Source of the DNA: Rhodopirellula sp.
GTDB taxonomy: Bacteria > Planctomycetota > Planctomycetia > Pirellulales > Thermoguttaceae
Assembly: GCA_012728855.1 (NCBI GenBank)
Contig: JAAYEH010000181.1
Coordinates: 1 to 47,113 of the forward strand
DNA length: 47,113 nucleotides
Direction: 5' to 3'
Numbering within the stretch: the first letter of the stretch is position 1; the number at the start of each line of letters is the position of its first letter. Positions 1-7,124 of the stretch are shown here, piece by piece. The notes below the pieces were generated by a model. That model did no database searches and was not told the origin of the DNA. It was given only the letters and a program-made list of their open reading frames with translations. A program made the translations under genes and the position numbers.

Positions 1-1741
1 CAGAACCTCCATAAGGTCGTGGCAATTCTGACCATATTCGCCCGCAGCCTTTCCAATGCCCCTCAATCACACTCGCGGCCCCGCTGGCGATCCGTCCCTG
101 CTTCGGGCAGAATAATAGACAGATACGGTATCCGGACAACATGACCATGCTCCGGCCGCCGAGCTTGCGGGCAACTTCCGCCGAACCGCGGAATGTGGCT
201 TCGTCCGGGAAAACCGGCAAATATTCCTGCCCGCACCACATTCCCCAGCGCTCGTAGCCGCGGTTGTTCGGCAGCAGCGGTGTGTTGAAACGCCTGCCGT
301 AGTCTTCGAGAAAAGCTTCGAGTTTGGATTGGTCACCGGATAGAGTAATCTGGCGGGGATTGTAGGTGGTCACCAGCGCGCCGGCGCGGAGCCAGTCGGG
401 TGTGTCCTTGCGGGTGCGGACCTTGCTCTCGGCCCATTTCTGCTGTTGCGACCAGGTGCGGTAGATATCCGCAGCATCATACCAACTTGTGCCGCCGCGC
501 TCGGCATCACCGACGAATGGCCCGAGCAGAACGGGGTACGTTGGCCGCAGATCCTCGCCGGGCAGGGCCGGGGAGAGATGCGCGATGGAGAAACGGATTT
601 GGAAACCGGCCTCGACGTCAAACGTCTTCGCATAGCCCTCGGGGTCGTGGCTGGCAAGGTACAACCCCGCCACGGGATCGCAATAGGCCATCACCTGGCA
701 AGAAAGCGGGCCGGGATAGGTCTGGGAGAGCGTGTTTCTTGCCCGGCGGAAGACGGCGCGGGGATCGTCGATCACACAGCCGTCGAAGGCGGGATAGAGA
801 AGGACGTCGTCGTCGCTTCTATCGCCGAGCGACTCGGGAGCGTTGACGATGGGAAAGACCAGGCGGGTAACGGCCGCGTCGCCGCTGTTCTTCACCTCAC
901 TCTGGCAGGCGATCATACCGGTTGCCTCGTCGAGGCGATAGGTGAGGCTTACTGTCGCGCGGGGGTGCTCGGCGATGAAGCGATAGCCCCGCGGTTTCGC
1001 GAGATGCTCGACGCGGATCGACTCCGCCAGTTCGCTCGAAACAGTCTCATTTGCGCCGTCCTTGTCGAAGGTCACTTCGTAGGCAGTGCAATCGTCGCCC
1101 GGCTCGATGAGAACCTGGCCAGTCGGTTTGTGGACGAGTCGGGCGATGGCCCCGGTCTTGAAGAACTGGAACGACCAGGCGTCGGTGCTCAGTTCGGGCC
1201 CGTCGGGCTTGATCGACTGGGGATTGTAAGGTTCGATGGCTACGTCGTCGATCCAGACGATCCCCTGCGTCTGGCCGAGGAAGAAATTCACTTTGGCGAA
1301 GTCCTGGTCGCTCTCGGCGGCGCGGAATACGAAACGGAACGGTTTCCACGTCGACTCAATCGCCGCAGTCCGCGATACGCCCAGATTGTCCCAGGGGCGG
1401 TTGCGATTCATCAGGAGAACTTGCAGCGCGGTGGGCTTGTCACCCTTGGCATAGAAGCGGAGGACGTAGCCCGCGCCCGGCGTCAAAGATGCCGTGCGGA
1501 AGTCATGGGTGAGTTGGAGGCGGTGGGGCGGGCCGTTGGCAGTAACCCGGATTTGTCCCGCCTTGCCGCCGCCGGGGCGGTCAGAATCGACGATGCCAAA
1601 CTCGGCGCGGGCCGTTTCTTGCTGAGAGAGGCTCCAGCCTTCGGCGCCTCGCTCAAAATCGCCGTTGGGGAGAACCTGGGCATGGAGCGATAGCGAAGCG
1701 GAGAGGAAGAGGACGAGGATTTGGGTGATGGGATGTTGCAT
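1..1741 (-). CDS. Exported DUF6259-like glycan-active protein (3' end cut by window edge)
   Basis: An open frame of 580 codons runs from an ATG at 1741 off the left edge. It begins with a signal peptide (MQHPITQILVLFLSASLSLHA). Next comes a CBM4/9-like segment (PNGDFERGAEGW, about residues 24-155) and a long beta-rich region. The last recognisable part (NTPLLPNNRGYERWGMWCGQ, then LGGRSMVMLSGYR) resembles the start of the barrel in DUF6259 family proteins, which are glycosidase-like and mostly uncharacterised. After LSGYR, about the last 40 codons do not look like the family as I know it, so a frameshift near position 120 is possible. The gene lies downstream of two other exported glycan-active genes on the same strand. 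Family assignment is from recalled motifs; the substrate is unknown. Confidence 0.68.
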   Translation of the reverse strand, partial: MQHPITQILVLFLSASLSLHAQVLPNGDFERGAEGWSLSQQETARAEFGIVDSDRPGGGKAGQIRVTANGPPHRLQLTHDFRTASLTPGAGYVLRFYAKGDKPTALQVLLMNRNRPWDNLGVSRTAAIESTWKPFRFVFRAAESDQDFAKVNFFLGQTQGIVWIDDVAIEPYNPQSIKPDGPELSTDAWSFQFFKTGAIARLVHKPTGQVLIEPGDDCTAYEVTFDKDGANETVSSELAESIRVEHLAKPRGYRFIAEHPRATVSLTYRLDEATGMIACQSEVKNSGDAAVTRLVFPIVNAPESLGDRSDDDVLLYPAFDGCVIDDPRAVFRRARNTLSQTYPGPLSCQVMAYCDPVAGLYLASHDPEGYAKTFDVEAGFQIRFSIAHLSPALPGEDLRPTYPVLLGPFVGDAERGGTSWYDAADIYRTWSQQQKWAESKVRTRKDTPDWLRAGALVTTYNPRQITLSGDQSKLEAFLEDYGRRFNTPLLPNNRGYERWGMWCGQEYLPVFPDEATFRGSAEVARKLGGRSMVMLSGYRICLLFCPKQGRIASGAASVIEGHWKGCGRIWSELPRPYGGS

Positions 1742-1827
1742 TGGGTCGGGTTGACGGGGGAAAGCAAAACACTGTCAGGAATATGGGGGTCAGGAAGATA
1801 GGAAATGCCGGCCGGTGGCCGGTGGGT

Positions 1828-3660
1828 TCATGGGTCTACGATGAGAATGGAGTACAAGTCCACTTTCGGTGTGGTAACCGTTGCCCGGCCGTCCGCCCAG
1901 GCGACTTCCAGCGGCTTGCCTTCCGGCTGAACTGTGATGGATCGGGGAGCCTGTTTCAGGCGGATCGAAACCGTCAGCGGTCCGACCGGCTCGATCGCCG
2001 TGATTCCGCCGACCGGTGTGTTGGCGTGCGGTCCGGAGGTGTTCACCAGGTGAATGGACAGCGCACCGCTCAGCATTCGCGGGCTGACATCGACGTCCCT
2101 GGCGCCCTGTACTTCGACAATCGGCGCGGGGAACACTCGCTTAAGGACGCTTGGGAAACTCTCGTCGACGCTCTCGACCGCCACGACGGAATTGCCGGCT
2201 TTCGCGGCCAGTTCGGTCTCGAAGAGGGCGGCCGGGCCGGGTCCGATCAGCAACAGACGTCCGCCGGTCCTGGCGTAGGCCGCCAACTCGTCGCGAAAAT
2301 CCGGTTCCAGATACTTCCAGCCCGGCACGATGACAACAGGCCATTGCGACATCTTGCCCTTGAGGTGATGCTCGCTGACGATTTGCACACCGTATTGGTT
2401 CTGGAGAATTAGCGTGAGCGCCTTGCGCAATACGGCAGTGCCGTTGCTGCCGGCCCAATGAAAGAGCCGCGGCGATTCTCGATAGTGACCGGCAGTGGAA
2501 TAAAGCAAGGCGATCTGCGGCACGGCGACCGACCGATGGCAGAAGGCTTGCCGCCCGCGGCAGAAACGGGCGACCTCGGCCATGACGTCCATCTCGGCGG
2601 GATCGCGGACGGCGCCGTCGCGATCCTGTTTGAAATAGGCTTGATACCCGCCGCCCAACGCGAGCACGACCGCGGCTTCCTGCATCAGTTGCACGGCCGG
2701 CTTCTGTTTCCCTGTCTTGCGGCTGAACGACCACGACATCAGATCCCAGGGCACGCCTTGGTCTTCCAGGCAGCGACCGGCAAAGCGGGCCGAGTTGACG
2801 CTATCGTCCGGCGAGAAGTCGCCCGAAAGGCCCGCCACGGCGGCTGACACCTGCTCGGGCATGTGATCGCTGAAGGCCCAATTGCTGATTACCTGGAAAT
2901 CGGGATGCGTCGATTTCAGTTCATCCACGTAGTGGCGGAGGTAGCGGCGAAAGCCCTCGCGATGGAAGTCCATCCATGCGTTCCAGTAAGGTTCGCCGGC
3001 CTTGCGCGGCGCGGCCTCGGCGCCGGTCTGGCGGCAAAATTCGCGGACGGCCTTTTGGCCATAGTCGGGCGTTGTGCCCCAGCAGTCGCCATCGACCCAG
3101 ACGCCGTCGACGCCATACTCGCCGGCCAGTTCGCGGAGTTGTGGGATCATCAGCGAATCGACATACGGTCCAAACACCGACGCCGCTTTGCTGTTGGGCT
3201 TGCCGTCGGCGTTGACGGCGGCCCAATCCGGGTGCGCGGCAACGGCATGGTAATCCCAGACGCCGGAGTAGTGCATGAAGAGGGCGACTCCCCGCTCGCG
3301 CGTTGCGTCGCGCCAAACGCGGAGCGGGTCGCCGATAAAGCCGGGGGCAGGGTTGCCTACTTTGGTCGGGTAGCTCGAATAGCCGCGATGGCCTTTGCAG
3401 TCGATCTGGATGTAATCGGGCTGGACCTTGTCGATGATGCGTCCGACCATCTCGCGGGTCGTTCGCTGGCCGACGCGATCACAATCGTCGCCCGCGTGGA
3501 AATCGAAATGGATGCCGAGAAAAGCATCGGCTCGTTTCATTCGAGGCGGATCGGCGGCATGGGATAGCTGCGGGAGGATGCACACGAGGGTGGCCGCAAC
3601 CGCGCCAAGTGGGAGCGACAGGTCGCGGCAGGGAATGGCAATCGATCCAATGATTCTCAT
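1828..3660 (-). CDS. Secreted TIM-barrel glycoside hydrolase-like protein (GH29/GHL6-like)
   Basis: 610 residues starting with a signal peptide (about 1-36, ending LSHAAD). The N-terminal two thirds read as a TIM barrel: FLGIHFDFHAG, YIQIDCKGHRGYSSYP, FMHYSGVWD, then GVDGVWVDGDCWG, where the Asp residues are candidate nucleophiles as in GH29 alpha-L-fucosidases. A later block (VVIVPGWKYL to GGRLLLIGPGP) resembles the trimerisation-type alpha/beta domain of beta-galactosidase-like enzymes, followed by a C-terminal beta domain. The best description is a fucosidase-like or GHL6-like hydrolase acting outside the cytoplasm; the exact sugar is not deducible. No clear Shine-Dalgarno precedes the ATG. 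It lies 43 bp downstream of the sialidase-fold gene and 86 bp upstream of the DUF6259-like gene, so the three may be co-transcribed. Confidence 0.72.
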   Translation of the reverse strand: MRIIGSIAIPCRDLSLPLGAVAATLVCILPQLSHAADPPRMKRADAFLGIHFDFHAGDDCDRVGQRTTREMVGRIIDKVQPDYIQIDCKGHRGYSSYPTKVGNPAPGFIGDPLRVWRDATRERGVALFMHYSGVWDYHAVAAHPDWAAVNADGKPNSKAASVFGPYVDSLMIPQLRELAGEYGVDGVWVDGDCWGTTPDYGQKAVREFCRQTGAEAAPRKAGEPYWNAWMDFHREGFRRYLRHYVDELKSTHPDFQVISNWAFSDHMPEQVSAAVAGLSGDFSPDDSVNSARFAGRCLEDQGVPWDLMSWSFSRKTGKQKPAVQLMQEAAVVLALGGGYQAYFKQDRDGAVRDPAEMDVMAEVARFCRGRQAFCHRSVAVPQIALLYSTAGHYRESPRLFHWAGSNGTAVLRKALTLILQNQYGVQIVSEHHLKGKMSQWPVVIVPGWKYLEPDFRDELAAYARTGGRLLLIGPGPAALFETELAAKAGNSVVAVESVDESFPSVLKRVFPAPIVEVQGARDVDVSPRMLSGALSIHLVNTSGPHANTPVGGITAIEPVGPLTVSIRLKQAPRSITVQPEGKPLEVAWADGRATVTTPKVDLYSILIVDP

Positions 3661-3703
3661 GTCGGAGGTTCCTATTTGTCAAACGGGTGTAGTTATGGCG
3701 ACA

Positions 3704-4843
3704 TCATTGCGTGCTCGGCGTGGGCACGCTGTAAGACACGTCAGCCAGGAAGATATCGGCCGCGGTGGAGTGTTCGGCGTGGGCGGGGTCTGGATGAGAC
3801 GAGCCGACGGGTGTGTCCATCTTGTGCTCGTGCGAAGAATAGTAGGAAACGGCCGCGAGGCCCGGCGACAGGTCCAGCCAGGCGGCATAGGAGGTATCGC
3901 CGCCGCTGGGCAGTCGGGTGATCGATCGAGGTTCACCACCATCGGGAAGCCACAAAACCTCGCTTCGCAGGTTGCGCCGCCCGGGCGGATCCCAATGACG
4001 CGTGATCATCACGCAGCCGGTCGGCAACCGCTTGATCATGGGGCCGCCGACGGGCATCGGGATTCGCTTGTGGATGCCGAGCCGTGTATAGGGTGGATCG
4101 GCGCGACAGATGACCAGTTCGTCGGCCGGATACTGGTTGCGGACCAGGGCCCAGAGAACGCCCTGCGGGTCGAAATCGAGGTAGATCTCGCTGCTGGGCG
4201 TGGGAAAATCGGCGATCGGCTTCCATCGAACGCCGTCCTCGCTGCGGTAGAGGGCCGCATCGTAGCGGTTTGCCTCACTCTGCCAATAGGCCGAGCCGTA
4301 GATCGCGTCGCCCCGGGCTGCGACATGCCACAGCCAGGCACCTGGGCGAATGCCCTGCAAAGCGACGGGCTCGCCAAACGCGATACCGTCCGACGAACGG
4401 ACCATCATCGAGATGCGACGCGGCTGGCGTTTGCCGTCGACGACCGGCGCTGCGGCGAAGTAACAGAGCAAGCTGCCCTGGAATGCCGCCAATTTGGGGT
4501 CGCGGAGGTCGGCGTTTGGCTGACGGAATAGGTGGATCGAACGCCAATCGTCGCGATTGTCCGAAGCGATCAAGCGAATTCCGCCTTCTGGCGAAACGTG
4601 ATCTTCGGACGAGCGGAAGGTGATATAAAAGCGATCTCCGAGTTGAGCCATGCCTGTGAAGGCATTGTGACGACCGTCGGAGAAGATCTTTCTAGACCGT
4701 GTCACTCGCAGTTCAAACGCATGGTCTCCGGCGTCCGACGTCTGCTGAGCCAGTGCGGAAGAGGGTCCGGTCGCTGCGCCGCCCAGGCCCCCCAACAGAC
4801 TCGAAGCCGCGGTCCTGCGGCAGAAATCACGACGATTCAACAT
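3704..4843 (-). CDS. Tat-exported sialidase-fold (BNR-type) beta-propeller protein
   Basis: 379 residues from the ATG at 4843. This start is chosen over the longer in-frame one at 4918 because it has an AAGGAG about 9 nt upstream and begins directly with a Tat signal, MLNRRDFCRRTAASSLLGGL. The mature part has the repeated beta-propeller pattern of exo-alpha-sialidase-like proteins: RFYITFRSSEDH, DNRDDWRSIHLF, MMVRSSDGIAFGEP, ALYRSEDGVRWKPIADFP. Such planctomycete proteins are usually annotated as exo-alpha-sialidase, but catalytic residues (Arg triad, Tyr/Glu) cannot be assigned with confidence by eye, so activity is uncertain. It is probably first in a three-gene group of exported glycan-active proteins. 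Confidence 0.7.
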   Translation of the reverse strand: MLNRRDFCRRTAASSLLGGLGGAATGPSSALAQQTSDAGDHAFELRVTRSRKIFSDGRHNAFTGMAQLGDRFYITFRSSEDHVSPEGGIRLIASDNRDDWRSIHLFRQPNADLRDPKLAAFQGSLLCYFAAAPVVDGKRQPRRISMMVRSSDGIAFGEPVALQGIRPGAWLWHVAARGDAIYGSAYWQSEANRYDAALYRSEDGVRWKPIADFPTPSSEIYLDFDPQGVLWALVRNQYPADELVICRADPPYTRLGIHKRIPMPVGGPMIKRLPTGCVMITRHWDPPGRRNLRSEVLWLPDGGEPRSITRLPSGGDTSYAAWLDLSPGLAAVSYYSSHEHKMDTPVGSSHPDPAHAEHSTAADIFLADVSYSVPTPSTQ

Positions 4844-5212
4844 GGCTTCTACTCCTTGAGAGAACAGCTCAGAGCAACCTCGAATTCTCGTAGCGCAACG
4901 CTTGCCCCGGCCTGCCACCCCCGCTGTACCATTGTCTGCTCGCTCGAATGTCTACCGGGCAAGCCTCCCTTGTGAGGATGGGGAATCCCCATTCTATGCC
5001 CACCGGAGGGGCTCAACAACCAAGGCGACCGGAAGACGTCGGGATATGCCAATTGCGGCAAAGCTGCGGGTTGCGTAAACTTTCTCGGCTTCCCGTCCGA
5101 TGACAGACGAAGAGCCCTGGCGCGCCGAACTTTCCGAGCGGGCCGTGACAGAGAATTTCCGCGGCACTGGTAGGGGCATCCCAGGTCGCTGCCCGCTCAG
5201 CAAGGACGCAAT
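4844..5212. other. Divergent intergenic region, no gene seen
   Basis: 369 bp between the divergent sialidase-fold and radical SAM genes. It must carry promoters in both directions, but no convincing -35/-10 pair was found. The only structure noticed is a short imperfect palindrome at 4978-4992 (ATGGGGAATCCCCAT). Confidence 0.4.
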
Positions 5213-6955
5213 ATGGCCGGCGCCGTTCACGAAAGCCAGCGGTTCTTTGTCGAAATCATCAAACCCTCCCATTACGACGACGATGGCTATGTGATCCAGT
5301 GGCAGAGGGCATTTGTCCCCTCAAACTCGCTAGCCTGCCTATACGCTCTCGTTCAAGAGGTCGCCCAACGACGCCTGTTGGGTGACAACGTGACGATTGA
5401 GCCGCGTGTCTACGACGAAAGCCACACGGTGATTCCGGTGAAGCAGATCATCGCCCGCATCCGCGCCGGCGGAAACCGCGGGGTGGTTTTTCTGGCCGGT
5501 GTGCAGACGAACCAGTTCCCTCGCGCGGCGGACTTGGCCGCCGAATTCCGCGAGGCCGATATCCCCGTGGTCATCGGCGGCTTCCACGTCAGCGGCTGTC
5601 TGGCGATGCTGCCTGAAATGCCCCTTGAGTTGAAGAAAGTCCAGGAGATGGGGGTGACGCTCTTCGCGGGAGAGGCGGAGGGACGGATGGCAAGCCTGCT
5701 CGACGACGTTTACGGCGGCCGACTCCAGCCGGTCTACAACTACCTTGGCGATTTGCCGAATCTGCAAGGATGCCCCACGCCGCAGTTGCCGCGCGACGTG
5801 GCCGCCCGTTCGATGTTTTTCGTCCCCTTCGATGCCGGCCGCGGCTGTCCGTTCGCGTGCAGTTTCTGCACGATCATCAATGTTCAGGGCCGCCGTTCTC
5901 GCTTTCGCCATGCCGACGACATCGAGCAGGTCGTGCGCACCAACCTCCAGCAGGGCATCCGCCGGTTCTTTATCACCGACGACAACATGGCCCGCAACAA
6001 GAACTGGGAGCCGATCTTCGATCGCCTCATCGCCCTGCGCGAAAAGGAGGGGGCGAGGCTGAAGCTGATCATCCAGGTCGACACGCTCAGCCATAAGATT
6101 CCCGGTTTCATCGAAAAAGCCGCCCGAGCCGGGTGCAACCGGATCTTCATCGGATTGGAGAACATCAATCCCGAAAACCTCCGCGCCGCGAACAAGCGGC
6201 AGAACTGCGTCGACGACTACCGCGAGATGCTCCAGGCTTGGAGAGCGCACCACGTCTTGACGCACGCGGGTTATATCCTCGGCCTGCCTGACGACACCCC
6301 CGAATCGATCGAGCGAGATATCCGCATCATCCAGCAAGAGTTGCCGATCGACATCCTGGAATTCATGATCCTCACTCCGTTGCCCGGCTCCGCGGACCAC
6401 AAGGCTCTCTGCGAGCAGGGTGTTCGCCTCGATCCGGACCTGAACAAGTACGATGTCGAGCACGTCGTCGCCCCGCACGAGCGAATGACCGCCGAGCAGT
6501 GGCAGGAGGTCTACCACCGCGTCTGGCACCTTTACTACAGCCCCGAGCACGTCGAAACGCTCCTTCGCCGCGCCCGTGTTAACGGCGCCGGGATGCGGCA
6601 CCTTTCCGCGGCCATTCTCGCCTACTACGGCAGTTTCCGCTTCGAGGGCCTTCACCCGCTGCAATGCGGACTGCTGCGGCGCAAGGTCCGCGCCACGCGA
6701 CGTCCGGGCTTGCCTCGCGAGAATCCGTTTCTCTTCTATCCGCGACAGGTTTGGGAAACCGTGTCGACCTGGACGGGCATCGGCCTTTACCATCTCGAGT
6801 TGGAACGGATCCGTCGACGCCTGCAAAAAGACCCCTCAGCGGCCGAATACACCGACCGCGCCCTCTCGACCGACGGCCAAGGGATCTCGCTCCCTTCACC
6901 ATCGGCCATCCTGCCGCACCTCAAGAAAAGCCCACGAGTTTTCGGTTCGGCTTGA
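5213..6955 (+). CDS. B12-binding radical SAM protein
   Basis: 580 residues. The ATG has AAGGA 7 nt upstream. Residues about 30-190 form a cobalamin-binding-type Rossmann domain (VVFLAGVQTNQFPRAADLA, IPVVIGGFHVSG). The radical SAM core follows with the canonical cluster motif CPFACSFC (CX3CX2C) near residue 213, then FFITDDNMARN, RIFIGLENINPENL and GYILGLPDDTPESI, typical of the B12-binding subfamily. The long C-terminal part (about 420-580) is not recognised. Such enzymes perform methylations or rearrangements on unactivated carbon; the substrate cannot be inferred. It is transcribed away from the glycosidase group and followed by an inverted-repeat element, so it may be monocistronic. Confidence 0.85.
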   Translation: MAGAVHESQRFFVEIIKPSHYDDDGYVIQWQRAFVPSNSLACLYALVQEVAQRRLLGDNVTIEPRVYDESHTVIPVKQIIARIRAGGNRGVVFLAGVQTNQFPRAADLAAEFREADIPVVIGGFHVSGCLAMLPEMPLELKKVQEMGVTLFAGEAEGRMASLLDDVYGGRLQPVYNYLGDLPNLQGCPTPQLPRDVAARSMFFVPFDAGRGCPFACSFCTIINVQGRRSRFRHADDIEQVVRTNLQQGIRRFFITDDNMARNKNWEPIFDRLIALREKEGARLKLIIQVDTLSHKIPGFIEKAARAGCNRIFIGLENINPENLRAANKRQNCVDDYREMLQAWRAHHVLTHAGYILGLPDDTPESIERDIRIIQQELPIDILEFMILTPLPGSADHKALCEQGVRLDPDLNKYDVEHVVAPHERMTAEQWQEVYHRVWHLYYSPEHVETLLRRARVNGAGMRHLSAAILAYYGSFRFEGLHPLQCGLLRRKVRATRRPGLPRENPFLFYPRQVWETVSTWTGIGLYHLELERIRRRLQKDPSAAEYTDRALSTDGQGISLPSPSAILPHLKKSPRVFGSA

Positions 6956-7000
6956 AATTCCCCGCCGCAGCGAGCATCATGTTTAAGTAAGGCGTGCCAG

Positions 7001-7091
7001 GGGGTCGGGAGTCTTTTTCCGTATCGGTCCCAGATCACGTTTGAAGCGCCGACCGACGGTGGGGCCGATACGGAAAAAGACTCCCGACCCC
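7001..7091. repeat. 91-bp inverted-repeat element, family A copy 1
   Basis: Perfect 27-nt arms at 7001-7027 and 7065-7091 (outer sequence GGGGTCGGGAGTCTTTTTCC) around a 37-nt centre; pairing extends to 31 bp if one mismatch is allowed. A second copy of identical length lies at 15078-15168. It sits between the radical SAM and FAD oxidoreductase genes. It resembles a REP/MITE-like dispersed element; it may also act as a terminator or mRNA stabiliser. Confidence 0.85.
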
Positions 7092-7124
7092 TTACACCGG
7101 TGATGCCGATGCAGGGGAAAAACA

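Noticed and set aside
446..1693. Long plus-strand open frame (415 codons)
   Set aside because: Antisense to the DUF6259-like gene; composition is Arg/Gly/Val-rich with no domain, as expected from the complement of GC-rich coding sequence.
5339..6826. Long minus-strand open frame (495 codons) opposite the radical SAM gene
   Set aside because: Complement of a clear CX3CX2C radical SAM protein; no recognisable motif of its own.
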